64,000 nucleotides of DNA from NCBI RefSeq assembly GCF_041897535.1, contig NZ_CP169217.1:1488001-1552000 (forward strand). The letters are read 5' to 3'. Shown piece by piece: positions 35,272 to 44,530 of this stretch. This stretch comes from Methylomicrobium lacus_A (GTDB taxonomy: Bacteria > Pseudomonadota > Gammaproteobacteria > Methylococcales > Methylomonadaceae). The notes beneath the pieces were generated by a model. That model searched no databases and was not told the origin of the DNA. It was given only the letters and a program-made list of their open reading frames with translations. Position numbers and translations under genes: made by a program. How positions within the stretch are numbered: position 1 is the stretch's first letter; every line of letters starts with the position of its first letter.

Positions 35272-35765
35272 TGAGACACATCATCTCCGTTTTGATGGAA
35301 AACGAATCCGGCGCATTGTCGCGCGTCGCGGGCCTGTTTTCGGCGCGCGGCTACAATATCGAATCCTTGACCGTCGCGCCGACCGAAGATCCGACCTTGT
35401 CCCGAATGACGATCGTGACGCGCGGCAGCGACGACATCATCGAGCAGATCACCAAGCAATTGAACAAGCTGATCGACGTGGTCAAGGTCCTCGATCTGGT
35501 CGATGTCGGCGCGCATATCGAACGCGAACTGATGCTGATCAAGGTCAGGAGCACCGAACAGAACCGGCTTGAAATCCGAAGCCTCGCGGATATTTTCCGC
35601 GGCAAGATCGTCGACGTGACCGCCAGCACCTATGTGGTCGAGATGACAGGCCCCTCCGAAAAGCTCGACGCGTTCATCGCCGCGATCGCGCCCGAGGCGA
35701 TCATCGAAGTCGTGCGCTCCGGCCCGACCGGCATTTCGCGCGGCGAAAGCGGCCTGCACTTATAA
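35271..35765 (+). CDS. ilvH: Acetolactate synthase, small (regulatory) subunit
   Basis: 164 residues. The N-terminal ACT domain begins MRHIISVLMENESGALSRVA and continues GLFSARGYNIESLTVAPTED, the valine-binding region in IlvH. A C-terminal ALS_ss domain follows. It activates IlvB and confers valine feedback. The ATG overlaps the ilvB stop (TAATG). Confidence 0.98.
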   Translation: MRHIISVLMENESGALSRVAGLFSARGYNIESLTVAPTEDPTLSRMTIVTRGSDDIIEQITKQLNKLIDVVKVLDLVDVGAHIERELMLIKVRSTEQNRLEIRSLADIFRGKIVDVTASTYVVEMTGPSEKLDAFIAAIAPEAIIEVVRSGPTGISRGESGLHL

Positions 35766-35816
35766 GCCAAACGCACAGTTTCATTTTCCAATTTAAAAGC
35801 AACAACAGGTACAACA

Positions 35817-36833
35817 ATGCAAGTTTATTACGACAAAGATGCGGATCTTTCGATCATCAAATCCAAAAAAGTCGCGATCATCGGCTACGGTTCCCAAGGC
35901 CATGCGCATGCGAACAACTTAAAAGACTCGGGCGTCGATGTGGTAGTGGGCTTGCGGCCGAATTCGGCTTCGGTCGCGAAGGCGCAAGGCTCCGGCCTGG
36001 CCGTCAAGGACGTGGCGCAAGCGGTCGCCGGCGCCGACGTGGTGATGATTCTGACCCCTGACGAGTTTCAGGCGCAGTTGTACAAGGCCGAAATCGAGCC
36101 GAACATCAAGCAAGGCGCAACCCTGGCGTTCGCGCACGGCTTTTCGATCCTGTTCAACCAGGTCGTGCCGCGCGCCGACCTCGACGTGGTGATGATCGCG
36201 CCGAAAGCGCCGGGCCACACGGTCCGCTCCGAATTCGTCCGCGGCGGCGGCGTGCCCGATCTGATCGCGGTGCAGCAAGACGCATCCGGCAACGCGAAGG
36301 CCTTGTGCCTATCATACGCCTCGGCGATCGGCGGCGGCCGTTCCGGCATCATCGAAACCACTTTCCGCGACGAAGCCGAAACCGACCTGTTCGGCGAACA
36401 GGCTGTTCTCTGCGGCGGCGCGGTCGAACTGATCAAGGCCGGCTTCGAAACCCTGGTCGAAGCCGGTTACGCACCGGAAATGGCTTATTTCGAATGCCTG
36501 CACGAACTGAAACTGATCGTCGACCTGATGTACGAAGGCGGCATCGCGAACATGAACTATTCGATCTCGAACAATGCCGAATACGGCGAATACGTGACCG
36601 GCCCGCGCGTGATCAACGACGAAAGCCGCAAAGCGATGAAGGAAGCGCTGAACAACATCCGTAACGGCGAATACGCGAAACGCTTCATCCTGGAAGGCGC
36701 GACCAACTATCCGGAAATGACCGCGCGTCGCCGCCTGAACGCGGAGCATCCGATCGAAGTCGTCGGCGAAAAACTGCGCGCGATGATGCCATGGATCAAG
36801 GCGAACAAAATCGTCGATAAAGCCAAAAACTGA
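35817..36833 (+). CDS. ilvC: Ketol-acid reductoisomerase
   Basis: 338 residues, class I form. The nucleotide-binding loop IIGYGSQGHAHANNLKDSGV (about 21-40) and the metal/catalytic sites (APKAPGHTVRSEFVRGGGVP, ETDLFGEQAVLCGG, EAGYAPEMAYFECLHELKLI) are intact. It converts acetolactate to dihydroxyisovalerate with NADPH. It ends the ilvBHC operon, with its own strong terminator. Confidence 0.98.
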   Translation: MQVYYDKDADLSIIKSKKVAIIGYGSQGHAHANNLKDSGVDVVVGLRPNSASVAKAQGSGLAVKDVAQAVAGADVVMILTPDEFQAQLYKAEIEPNIKQGATLAFAHGFSILFNQVVPRADLDVVMIAPKAPGHTVRSEFVRGGGVPDLIAVQQDASGNAKALCLSYASAIGGGRSGIIETTFRDEAETDLFGEQAVLCGGAVELIKAGFETLVEAGYAPEMAYFECLHELKLIVDLMYEGGIANMNYSISNNAEYGEYVTGPRVINDESRKAMKEALNNIRNGEYAKRFILEGATNYPEMTARRRLNAEHPIEVVGEKLRAMMPWIKANKIVDKAKN

Positions 36834-36854
36834 CCCGCTTCATTCGGCTCGACA

Positions 36855-36883
36855 AAAGCCCGTCATCTGACGGGCTTTTTTTT
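36855..36883 (+). terminator. Terminator of ilvBHC
   Basis: AAAGCCCGTCA-TC-TGACGGGCTTT followed by TTTTTT, 20 bp past the ilvC stop. Confidence 0.93.
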
Positions 36884-36889
36884 GTCCGG

Positions 36890-37246
36890 CGAAAATCACC
36901 GTATCAGCAATACTTATCTAATTTTTTGACTCAGTTGAAAATTACCTACACTTTTCCTGAAAATCTGCTATTTTGATCAACTGATGTAAACCGCTAACCC
37001 GGACCACGCCTTCCGGCCAGCCCGCGATTTCTAGGGCATTCATCGCGGATTCATCTTACAAGGAAAATAATAGCGTCGTAAGGGAGAAAAATCTCCAGCA
37101 TCATGGTCCTAAGGATTGTTTGCCTTAGACATTTGCACTATGCATCGCGGCGATCAAACAAAAACAGACTATGGCCCATTTTTTGCTGTAATTTTATCAA
37201 CACTTTTAGACAAAAAAATTTGCACCCCTTGGATTAAGGAGACTTT
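36890..37246 (+). promoter_or_regulatory. Structured leader upstream of a 57-residue small gene
   Basis: About 357 bp without a gene. Three short hairpins are visible in series: CCGCGAT/ATCGCGG (37022-37048), GGAGA-AAAA-TCTCC (37083-37096) and CTAAGG/CCTTAG (37109-37128). AAGGAG lies just ahead of the ATG at 37247. I do not recognise a known riboswitch. Confidence 0.4.
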
Positions 37247-37420
37247 ATGATACGAATCGTTGAAAAATGGAATGACGCAGAGTTGATCTGTGATAATTAC
37301 GGCTATCATTTGCGCGTGTTTTTGGGCAACCAGTTGCGGTCGATCATCAATGTGACCGCCGAGGATGACGACGAAGCGATCAAAAGAGCGCGGCGCGCCA
37401 TTTATCTTTTTCTGTCCTGA
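37247..37420 (+). CDS. Small protein of unknown function (57 residues)
   Basis: The frame starts MIRIVEKWNDAELICDNYGY and ends RARRAIYLFLS-stop. A strong AAGGAG lies 6 bp upstream of the ATG. The composition is balanced, with an acidic stretch (TAEDDDEAIKRARR) near the C-terminus, and GC at third positions resembles neighbouring genes, which argues it is translated. No family is recognised. It has no signal peptide or membrane segment, so it is probably cytosolic. Confidence 0.6.
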   Translation: MIRIVEKWNDAELICDNYGYHLRVFLGNQLRSIINVTAEDDDEAIKRARRAIYLFLS

Positions 37421-37640
37421 TGCGAATGGGTTGCCCCCCCCCATTAACGCAATTTAAGCCGTTAGCCAGTTTACTGCGGCGCACCAAATTAGCGCTGCAA
37501 GTCACAAATCGGATCATTATTTCCCACCCGATCAAAGGCTGGGTTCTTTAGAACGCTCATCGAAAATGTTCGATGCATGAAAAAATGCCGCCGCTTTGAG
37601 ATAATGACAGCATTCAACGGACTCTCGCTGCTAATAAGCC

Positions 37641-38047
37641 ATGTATACATCCGGACTCGCGCTGTTCTGGGCGGTTTTCATCTGGTCGGGCATTCACCCG
37701 AAAGACTATCCGACCTGGATGATGGAAACCCTGCCCACCGTGATCGGCATGATCGCGGTCTTCGCGACCCGAAATCACTTTCGCTTGACGCCGCTGGCCT
37801 ATTGGCTGAATTTCATGACCCTCTGTTTCTGTCTGGCGCTCAGCGCCGTTTATGAAATGATCGAGTGGTGGACGGCGAAGACGGCGCCGAAGCTTTTCTC
37901 GGCACCCAAGGCTATTCCTGGAACACGCGATTGGACATGGCCTTTGCCCTGACCGGCGCGCGCACTGGCGCTGATCGCATTGAGCCGCGCGCATGACCGG
38001 CAATTGGCCAGGCTGCTTTGGCCCGATTGCCGCTCCATCGACTGTTG
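37641..38047 (+). pseudogene. YjdF/DUF2238-family membrane protein, decayed
   Basis: The first frame reads FWAVFIWSGIHPKDYPTWMM, then ...RLTPLAYWLNFMTLCFCLALSAVYEMIEWW, both DUF2238 hallmarks, but the roughly 75-80 residues that normally separate them (including the HYTYA region) are missing. The frame then shifts: EAFLGTQGYSWNTRLDMAFA continues in a second frame, and ALIALSRAHDRQLARL, the family C-terminus, in a third. One internal deletion and two frameshifts make this a clear relic. Confidence 0.75.
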
Positions 38048-38133
38048 ATATTCAGACACAGCATCAACACCCTATCATCTATCCCCGAAACATGACGGAC
38101 GCTATGCCCCCCCTCGTCCGGCGCAAGGAATTC

Positions 38134-38724
38134 ATGAAACCAATCAAAAATATCTGCGTCTATTGCGGCTCCAACCCCGGACGATTAGAAGCTTATGCGG
38201 ACGCCGCCCGCGATCTCGCCGAAGCCTTGGTAAGCCGCAACATCGGCCTCGTTTACGGCGGCGCCGGCATCGGCATCATGGGCGCAGTAGCCGATCATGC
38301 GCTACAGCTAGGCGGCAAGGCGGTCGGCGTAATCCCCCAAGCCTTGATGCGCAAGGAAGTCGCGCATTATCGCCTAAGCGAACTCTATGTCACGCAATCG
38401 ATGCACGAGCGTAAGATGCGGATGGCGGAGCTGTCCGACGGCTTCATCGCCCTTCCGGGCGGCCTCGGCACACTGGAGGAACTCTTCGAGATCTGGACCT
38501 GGGCCCAGCTGGGTTTTCACGACAAGCCCTGCGGCCTGCTTAATGTGGAAGGCTATTACGACCCGTTGATCGAATTTCTGGATCATGCGGTAACGGAACA
38601 CTTTGTCCACCCCTCTCACCGTGCGATACTGATCGTGGAAAACGATCCCGGGAAGCTGCTGGACCGCTTTACAAATTACCAGCCTCCGATCGTCAAGACC
38701 TGGGTAGAGAAAGACGAGATTTAA
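38134..38724 (+). CDS. LOG-family cytokinin riboside 5'-monophosphate phosphoribohydrolase
   Basis: 196 residues from the ATG at 38134 (MKPIKNICVYCGSNPGRLEA), which has AAGGAA 5 bp upstream. The family signature is present as PGGLGTLEELFEIWTWAQLG (about 110-129), with GGAGIGIMGAVAD for nucleotide binding. These enzymes release the base from nucleoside monophosphates (TIGR00730); in most bacteria the physiological substrate is uncertain. The open frame extends upstream, through the decayed gene, but without Shine-Dalgarno support. Confidence 0.92.
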   Translation: MKPIKNICVYCGSNPGRLEAYADAARDLAEALVSRNIGLVYGGAGIGIMGAVADHALQLGGKAVGVIPQALMRKEVAHYRLSELYVTQSMHERKMRMAELSDGFIALPGGLGTLEELFEIWTWAQLGFHDKPCGLLNVEGYYDPLIEFLDHAVTEHFVHPSHRAILIVENDPGKLLDRFTNYQPPIVKTWVEKDEI

Positions 38725-38813
38725 AGCACTTCAGCGTACTACTCAGGATGCCCAGTACGCGGTAATACTTTTGCGATCCGATTCCGCATCGACCTTTTCT
38801 GCCGGGCATTGAA

Positions 38814-39710
38814 TCATCCCGGCTGAACCGAACGGGTTTTGTTCAACGGCAGGGGATCCCAGTTCCGCACGCCCCAGTCCAGCAGTTCCGGGCAGGATGC
38901 CTGCTTCAGTTCTACCGGCGGCTTTTGCCGCAATAATTCCAGCAGTTTAAACATCACCGCAGGCGCATTCCGCAAGGTCACCGCCTCGGCCAGCGTCTGC
39001 TTGCTGAGTTTATAGCCGTGGCTGTCGATGATGATCGGCACATGCAGGTAGGAAGGCGTCGGCAGGCCGAGCAGTTGTTGCAGGAAAATCTGCCTTGGGG
39101 TCGAGTCGACGAGATCGAGCCCTCTAACAACATGCGTGATGCCTTGCAGATGATCGTCGATCACGCAGGCGAGCTGGTAGGAGACGATGCCTTCCTTGCG
39201 TTTCAGGATGAAATCGCCGTGTTCGGCCGCGAGGTTCTGGCAAATGAGGCCTTGCAGCCGGTCTTCGAAGACGATGTCGCGATCGTCGCTTCTGGCGCGT
39301 AAGGCGTAGGGCTGACCGGCTGGAATCGCGATCCGGTTTCGGCACAGCCCCGGATAGATATCGTGCCTGCCGGGGAGTTCGGCCAGCCGCTTGCGGCTGC
39401 AAACGCAGGGATAGAGCAGGCCTTCATGCTGCAACCGAGCCAGCGCCTGCTCATAGTCGTCCAAATGTTGGCTTTCGTAATAAACCGCGCCGTCCCACTG
39501 CAGGCCGTAAGCCTCCAACGTCTTTAATATGCTGCCCACGGCGCCCGGCACATTGCGCGGCGTGTCGATGTCGTCGATGCGCAATAACCAAAGGCCGCGC
39601 CGGGCGCGCGCGTCAAGGAAGCTCGCGAGCGCCGTGTAGAGAGAACCGAGGTGCAAGGGACCGGTCGGCGACGGCGCAAACCGGCCGACATAGGATTGAG
39701 CATCCGCCAC
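38814..39710 (-). CDS. gluQ: Glutamyl-Q tRNA(Asp) synthetase
   Basis: 298 residues: a GluRS catalytic core without the anticodon-binding domain. The class I HIGH motif is SPTGPLHLGSL (about 14-24). A zinc site is suggested by CVCSRKRL followed by YPGLCRN, and the KMSKS equivalent is YKLSKQTLAEAV. It attaches Glu to queuosine-34 of tRNA-Asp. It lies directly downstream of dksA (14 bp), the usual dksA-gluQ pair. Confidence 0.97.
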   Translation of the reverse strand: MADAQSYVGRFAPSPTGPLHLGSLYTALASFLDARARRGLWLLRIDDIDTPRNVPGAVGSILKTLEAYGLQWDGAVYYESQHLDDYEQALARLQHEGLLYPCVCSRKRLAELPGRHDIYPGLCRNRIAIPAGQPYALRARSDDRDIVFEDRLQGLICQNLAAEHGDFILKRKEGIVSYQLACVIDDHLQGITHVVRGLDLVDSTPRQIFLQQLLGLPTPSYLHVPIIIDSHGYKLSKQTLAEAVTLRNAPAVMFKLLELLRQKPPVELKQASCPELLDWGVRNWDPLPLNKTRSVQPG

Positions 39711-39724
39711 GGCGCGGCTAAAAA

Positions 39725-40159
39725 TCAGCCCATTTGTTTTTCGCGGATTTCATCCAGGGTTTTGCAATCGATGCACAAGGTCGCAGTCGGGCGCGCTTCC
39801 AGACGACGGATACCGATTTCGATGCCGCAGGACTCGCAAAAGCCATAACCGCCCGATTCGATTTCCTTCAACGCTTCGTCGATTTTTTTGATCAGACGGC
39901 GCTCGCGGTCGCGGGTCCTGAGCTCCAGGCTGAATTCGGATTCCTGCGTGGCCCGGTCGTTCGGATCGGGAAAGTTGGCCGCGTCATCCTGCATGTGGTG
40001 GACGGTGCGGTCCACTTCCTTCATCAGTTCGGCTTTCCAGTTTCTTAGAATGTTCTCAAAATGCTTTAATTGAGCATCATTCATGTATTCTTCGCCTTCC
40101 TGTTCCACATAAGGCGTAAAACTGAACGGTGATGCACCAACTTTAGAACTTTCGATCAT
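39725..40159 (-). CDS. dksA: RNA polymerase-binding transcription factor DksA
   Basis: 144 residues. A coiled-coil region with the tip DDAANFPDPNDRATQESEFS (about 58-77, the DxxDxA signature) leads to a four-Cys zinc finger (CESCGIEIG...CIDCKTLDEI, about 112-138). It binds the secondary channel of RNA polymerase and, with ppGpp, controls rRNA and amino-acid promoters. GGGAG lies 7 bp upstream of the ATG. Confidence 0.97.
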   Translation of the reverse strand: MIESSKVGASPFSFTPYVEQEGEEYMNDAQLKHFENILRNWKAELMKEVDRTVHHMQDDAANFPDPNDRATQESEFSLELRTRDRERRLIKKIDEALKEIESGGYGFCESCGIEIGIRRLEARPTATLCIDCKTLDEIREKQMG

Positions 40160-40271
40160 CCAATAACTCCCAAGGGATAGGCTAAATAAATCCTACATTT
40201 TTAGCAGAATAGTTACGGGTTGGCAAGATTTATTGGTATCATTCTGCCTTTTAAAAACGAGCGGCAACAGC

Positions 40272-41438
40272 ATGAGCCTAAGGGTAGCGGAGCGAATTTC
40301 GGGCATTCAGCCTTTTTATGTGATGGAACTGCTGAGGCGCGCAAAGGAACTGGAAGCCGAAGGCCGAGACATCATTCACATGGAAATCGGCGAGCCGGAT
40401 TTTATGACGCCGCAAACGATCCTGAAGGCGGCGATCGCGCACACCGCGACCGGCGATGTCAAATACACGCCGGCGGCGGGCCTGCCCGAACTCCGAGAAA
40501 AAATCGCGGCGTTCTACCGCCTGAGATACGGCGTGACGATCCCGGTAAGCCGCATCTTTGTGACGCCCGGCGCGACCGGCGCGTTTTTGCTGGCCCTGGG
40601 CGCAAGCCTGAATCCCGGCGAAGAAGTGCTGATGGCCGACCCCTGCTATCCCTGCAACAGCAATTACGTTCAGCTTTATGACGGCAAAACCCGCACGATC
40701 CCGGTCGGCGCGGACAGCCATTATCAATTGACCGCCGGCTTGATCGAGCGCCATTGGTCGGCCGATACCAAGGGAGTCCTGATCGCCTCGCCCTCCAATC
40801 CGACCGGCACGATGATTCCGCGCGACGAGCTCAAAAAAGCGATCGCCACGACCGAACGGCTCGGCGGCTGCTTCTATTCGGACGAGATTTATCACGGCCT
40901 GGTCTATGGCGAAACCGCGGCGACCGCCCTCGAATTCAGCGACGAAGTCTTCGCGATCAACAGCTTCTCGAAATATTTCGGCATGACCGGCTGGCGCATC
41001 GGCTGGCTGATCGTGCCCGAAATCTTTATCGAAGCGACCGAAAAATTGTCGCAGAACATCTTCATCTCGACCTCGAGCGATGCCCAGCATGCCGCGCTGG
41101 CCGCCTTCGACGACGCCACGCTCGCCGAACTGGAAAGCCGGCGCCTCGAATTCGAAAAGCGGCGCGATTTCCTGTACGATGCGCTGGTGCGGCTCGGCTT
41201 TGAGGTACCGATCAAACCGGAAGGCGCATTTTATATCTATGCGCGCTGCGCCAAATTCACCGACGACAGCTTCAAATTCGCGCTGGACCTGCTCGAAAGC
41301 GAAGGCGTCGCGGTCACGCCGGGCAAGGATTTCGGCACGCACGAAGCCCATCATGCTCTGCGCTTTGCCTATACGACCTCGCTCGAAAAACTGGCGGACG
41401 CGGCGCAACGACTCGAACGATTCATCAACACAAGGTAA
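40272..41438 (+). CDS. PLP-dependent class I/II aminotransferase
   Basis: 388 residues from MSLRVAERISGIQPFYVMEL. Fold-type I marks: GEPDFMTPQTI, VTPGATGAFLLAL, SPSNPTGTMIPRDEL, DEIYHGLVYG and the PLP lysine in INSFSKYFGMTGWRIGWLI (about 230-250). It probably transaminates an amino acid such as Asp, Ala or an aromatic one; the substrate cannot be told. A rhodanese gene follows 3 bp after its stop, so the two form an operon. Confidence 0.92.
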   Translation: MSLRVAERISGIQPFYVMELLRRAKELEAEGRDIIHMEIGEPDFMTPQTILKAAIAHTATGDVKYTPAAGLPELREKIAAFYRLRYGVTIPVSRIFVTPGATGAFLLALGASLNPGEEVLMADPCYPCNSNYVQLYDGKTRTIPVGADSHYQLTAGLIERHWSADTKGVLIASPSNPTGTMIPRDELKKAIATTERLGGCFYSDEIYHGLVYGETAATALEFSDEVFAINSFSKYFGMTGWRIGWLIVPEIFIEATEKLSQNIFISTSSDAQHAALAAFDDATLAELESRRLEFEKRRDFLYDALVRLGFEVPIKPEGAFYIYARCAKFTDDSFKFALDLLESEGVAVTPGKDFGTHEAHHALRFAYTTSLEKLADAAQRLERFINTR

Positions 41439-41441
41439 CAC

Positions 41442-41765
41442 ATGGCAGTCACAACTTTATCCGCAACCGATCTGAAAGATCGCCTGACGCAAGGCGCCGA
41501 CCTTTTCCTGCTCGACGTCAGGGAACCGCAGGAATATCACTATGCGAAAATAGACGGCAGCACGTTGATTCCGTTGCAGCAAATACCGCAGCGGATAGGC
41601 GAACTCGACCCGGCGCGGGACATTGTGGTGATCTGCCATCACGGCATGCGCAGCATGCAGGCGGCCAATTATCTGGCGAACCAGGGCTTTGCCAGCATCG
41701 CGAGCCTGACCGGCGGGATCGACGCCTGGTCTCTGCATTGCGACAGTTCGGTGCCGCGTTATTGA
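41442..41765 (+). CDS. Single-domain rhodanese-like protein
   Basis: 107 residues. LFLLDVREPQEYHYAKI (about 21-37) is the CH2A region, and the active-site loop is CHHGMRS (Cys about 68). The loop is six residues long, as in sulfurtransferases. TGGIDAWSLHCDSSVPRY ends the protein. It would move sulfane sulfur; the acceptor is unknown. Confidence 0.92.
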   Translation: MAVTTLSATDLKDRLTQGADLFLLDVREPQEYHYAKIDGSTLIPLQQIPQRIGELDPARDIVVICHHGMRSMQAANYLANQGFASIASLTGGIDAWSLHCDSSVPRY

Positions 41766-41775
41766 AGGCAAGATC

Positions 41776-41805
41776 GGGGCGGATCGAATCAGACCGCCCC
41801 TCTCC
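41776..41805. terminator. Candidate terminator between convergent rhodanese and beta-propeller genes
   Basis: GGGGCGG (41776-41782) pairs with CCGCCCC (41794-41800) around an 11-base loop, followed by TCTCCT. It lacks a true T run, so strength is uncertain. Confidence 0.4.
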
Positions 41806-41815
41806 TGCCGTAAGA

Positions 41816-43753
41816 TCAGGATTTCAGCCCGTAGACCTTTAATTGGCTGCCGATAACCCGGTCCGTTCCGGGCGCCAGGCGATAGATCATCACATACACC
41901 CGCCCGTTTGCGACGACAGGCGGAATCATCTTGCCCATCAGACCGAGCCCGCCTTGATGGTCGTCGCCCGTTCTGAACAACCGGCGCAATTTACCGCCGG
42001 GAAGAATCGTTGACGCATCGTAGGCTACCAGCTGACTGTCGCCGAAGCTCTTGTTGCTGTCGCCGAATTTGGCATAAACGCCCCAGACGATCGCGGTATT
42101 GAAATCGATCGCATCCGTGGCCGCCGGCCGCCCGGAGATGGAAAGCAGGCCGCCGGGCATGCCTCCTGGCGACCTCATATTGCCCGAGGCGATTTCCGAT
42201 CCTTGCGCACGAAACGTCGGCAACGTATCCGGCGCGGTAAAAAAATTGTAACTCTTGAGCTGCGAGTTTTCGCCCCAGACATAGACGATACCGCGCCCCG
42301 CATCGCGTTTGGCGTACGCCATCGCATGGATATGGTGCATGCGGTTGTTTTCCGGGCGCAGATCGCTGCATGGCAGGAACCAATTGCGGGTGCCGTCGTC
42401 GACATCGCCGGGATCGGGACAGGGAATGCTCGCGTTCAACCGATTCGCGCGCGCCCAGTTTTCATTCACATCGCCGCCATCATAGGAGGCGACCAGCGGC
42501 GGCCGGAACATCAGCTTGTTGAAGCGGTCGTTGTGGCCGAGATCGTTTTTATTCAACGCGTAAATGAGGCCGTCCTTGGTGCCCTGCAGCAGCATGTTCG
42601 AACCCGGAATCAACATCGGGCTGGTCGCGCCGAAATCCCAATCCGACCCTGCCTTGTTGATTTCGGAGCGGCCGCAGGAAACCTCGGTTTTGTTGTCCTG
42701 CCAGAGGCAGCCGTCACCGGAAGTCCGCTCATCGAGAAAGGCCTTGTACCAATCGACTTTTTGCAGCAGCGGCCGGCTGCCGCCCGCACCGGGCACGAAG
42801 CGCAGCTTGATCATGCTTTCGGCCAAGTCGATGCCGCCGTTGTTCGAGGTGCCGTTCGAAGTCGCGACGTAAATCATATCGCCCTCGGTGACCGGAGCGC
42901 CGCCCGCATGCCAGATGCCGGCGCCCCAGTTATTGAAAGCCGTCGCGCAAAAGATGCCCGGCTCGCGTGAAAAACCGGCCTGCCCGAGCAAACCGCGGGT
43001 ATCGTAGGCGATCACGAAACCGTGCGGATTTTTACGTCCGCCCTGAAAGCTTTCCCCATTGGCGGCGAATGCCAACACCAACCCGTTATTGCCGGTCAAC
43101 GCCAAACCGGCGCGCAATTTAGGATACACATATTGCTGAGTTTGGCCGTTTTCGGTAAAAACCGCATCCGCATCGTTGAACCAGCAACCATTGCCTTCCT
43201 GCGATTGCCCGAAGATGCGCACCGGCGGCGATTTCTGCGCGCCGTTCATCGGATTCAACGCGAAGACCTTATAGTCGCGATAGCGGTTGTCGTTCGCATT
43301 TTTGCGCATCCAGGCCACCACATATAGGGTATTGGTGGCCGCATCGATGACCGGCGTGGCGGCGATACCCCAGGTTGGCGTATGCCCCCAGGCATCCATA
43401 TCGTTCGAATCCGCTTCAACGCCCAAATCGACTTCGTACAAACGCTGATTCGTGCGTGCGCTGATGCCGATCACCTGGTTCTTCATCGTGGTCACGATCA
43501 CCAGATCGTCCGCTCCGGCGCCGCCTTGCACAACCAACGGCTGCGTCTCGACCTTCGCGTCGAAATCATGGGTTCGCAGCAGGCCGAATTGATTGGCATT
43601 GACATTCTGCTTGTTCAGAATGAACTCCTGATTATTCGCGGCGGTGCGGAAAGGGTTGCCGGCACGTTCCAGAACGCTGACCGCGGAGGCGTTTTCCGCC
43701 CCGACAGCCGCCAGCACAGCCGTAAAGACTAAAACAGTAGATTTTCGAAGCAT
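41816..43753 (-). CDS. Secreted PQQ-like beta-propeller protein of unknown function
   Basis: 645 residues with a signal peptide ending in ...ENASA. Blade-like repeats recur: VVQGGAGADDLVIVTTMKNQ, ATPVIDAATNTLYVVAWMR, LLQGTKDGLIYALNKNDLG and PPVVANGRVYVMIYRLAPG, as in PQQ-dependent dehydrogenase propellers, but I see no methanol-dehydrogenase catalytic motif or adjacent disulfide. It has at least six cysteines. A clear AGGGGGGG Shine-Dalgarno precedes the ATG. It may bind a cofactor or act as a scaffold; enzyme activity is unproven. Confidence 0.75.
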   Translation of the reverse strand: MLRKSTVLVFTAVLAAVGAENASAVSVLERAGNPFRTAANNQEFILNKQNVNANQFGLLRTHDFDAKVETQPLVVQGGAGADDLVIVTTMKNQVIGISARTNQRLYEVDLGVEADSNDMDAWGHTPTWGIAATPVIDAATNTLYVVAWMRKNANDNRYRDYKVFALNPMNGAQKSPPVRIFGQSQEGNGCWFNDADAVFTENGQTQQYVYPKLRAGLALTGNNGLVLAFAANGESFQGGRKNPHGFVIAYDTRGLLGQAGFSREPGIFCATAFNNWGAGIWHAGGAPVTEGDMIYVATSNGTSNNGGIDLAESMIKLRFVPGAGGSRPLLQKVDWYKAFLDERTSGDGCLWQDNKTEVSCGRSEINKAGSDWDFGATSPMLIPGSNMLLQGTKDGLIYALNKNDLGHNDRFNKLMFRPPLVASYDGGDVNENWARANRLNASIPCPDPGDVDDGTRNWFLPCSDLRPENNRMHHIHAMAYAKRDAGRGIVYVWGENSQLKSYNFFTAPDTLPTFRAQGSEIASGNMRSPGGMPGGLLSISGRPAATDAIDFNTAIVWGVYAKFGDSNKSFGDSQLVAYDASTILPGGKLRRLFRTGDDHQGGLGLMGKMIPPVVANGRVYVMIYRLAPGTDRVIGSQLKVYGLKS

Positions 43754-44000
43754 AACCCCCCCTGTAGATTAAGTGGACGCAACCACAATGAAGGAAACAC
43801 CAGACCTTGTCAAGAGCCTGACCATAAAGACTAGCCTTTCATTTTATTGTCTTTTTTACACCCCGTCCCTTTTCCGCACACAACTCCTGCCGCACCGCTT
43901 TTATGCCATCTACAAAGGATTGAAATTAAAGCTTTTACTTGAGACCTAAACCTTATACAATGGTAAGTTTTACCGGGGCATACGCCTCATCCTTGCTTTA

Positions 44001-44022
44001 CCGTTCCGCCTTGGCGTGACGG
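44001..44022 (+). promoter_or_regulatory. Hairpin in the rpsF leader (possible S6:S18 autoregulatory site)
   Basis: CCGTTCCGCC-TT-GGCGTGACGG forms a 10-bp hairpin with one mismatch, 26 bp before the rpsF start. S6:S18 bind such leader structures in other bacteria; the assignment here is only positional. No gene is seen in 43754-44047. Confidence 0.35.
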
Positions 44023-44047
44023 AAGGCTTCAACCGTAAGGAAAAACC

Positions 44048-44500
44048 ATGCGACATTACGAAATTGTCTTTTTAGTCCATCCTGATCAAAGCGCTCAGGT
44101 ACCTGCGATGATCGACCGCTATAAAGCCGTCATCGAAGGCGCTTCCGGCTCGATCCACCGCCTGGAAGACTGGGGCCGCAGACACTTGGCCTACCCTATC
44201 AACAAGATTCACAAAGCGCATTATGTGCTGATGAACATCGAGTGCGACCAGCCGACCCTGGCGGAATTGGAAAGCAACTTCCGTTTCAACGACGCGATCC
44301 TGCGCAGCATGACCCTGCTGCAAAAACAGGCGATCACCACGCCTTCTTCGATCGCGACGCAAGCGGCTGAAGAAAGCAGAAACGCCGAAGCCAAAGCCAA
44401 GGAAGCCGCCGCTCGCGCCGCCGCTGCCGAAGCCGAAGCAGATGACGACATCGAGGAAATCGATGCCGACTTCGATGCCGACGAACTGGCTGCCGACTAA
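44048..44500 (+). CDS. rpsF: 30S ribosomal protein S6
   Basis: 150 residues. The S6 core is MRHYEIVFLVHPDQSAQVPA and on through WGRRHLAYPINKIHKAHYVL and FRFNDAILRS. The C-terminal tail after about residue 105 is long and Ala/Glu/Asp-rich (AEADDDIEEIDADFDADELA); E. coli S6 also has an acidic tail that RimK extends with glutamates. It binds S18 in the 30S platform. First gene of rpsF-rpsR-(membrane protein)-rplI. Confidence 0.98.
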   Translation: MRHYEIVFLVHPDQSAQVPAMIDRYKAVIEGASGSIHRLEDWGRRHLAYPINKIHKAHYVLMNIECDQPTLAELESNFRFNDAILRSMTLLQKQAITTPSSIATQAAEESRNAEAKAKEAAARAAAAEAEADDDIEEIDADFDADELAAD

Positions 44501-44530
44501 TACATCAACCCAACAGGATAAGAGAATATC

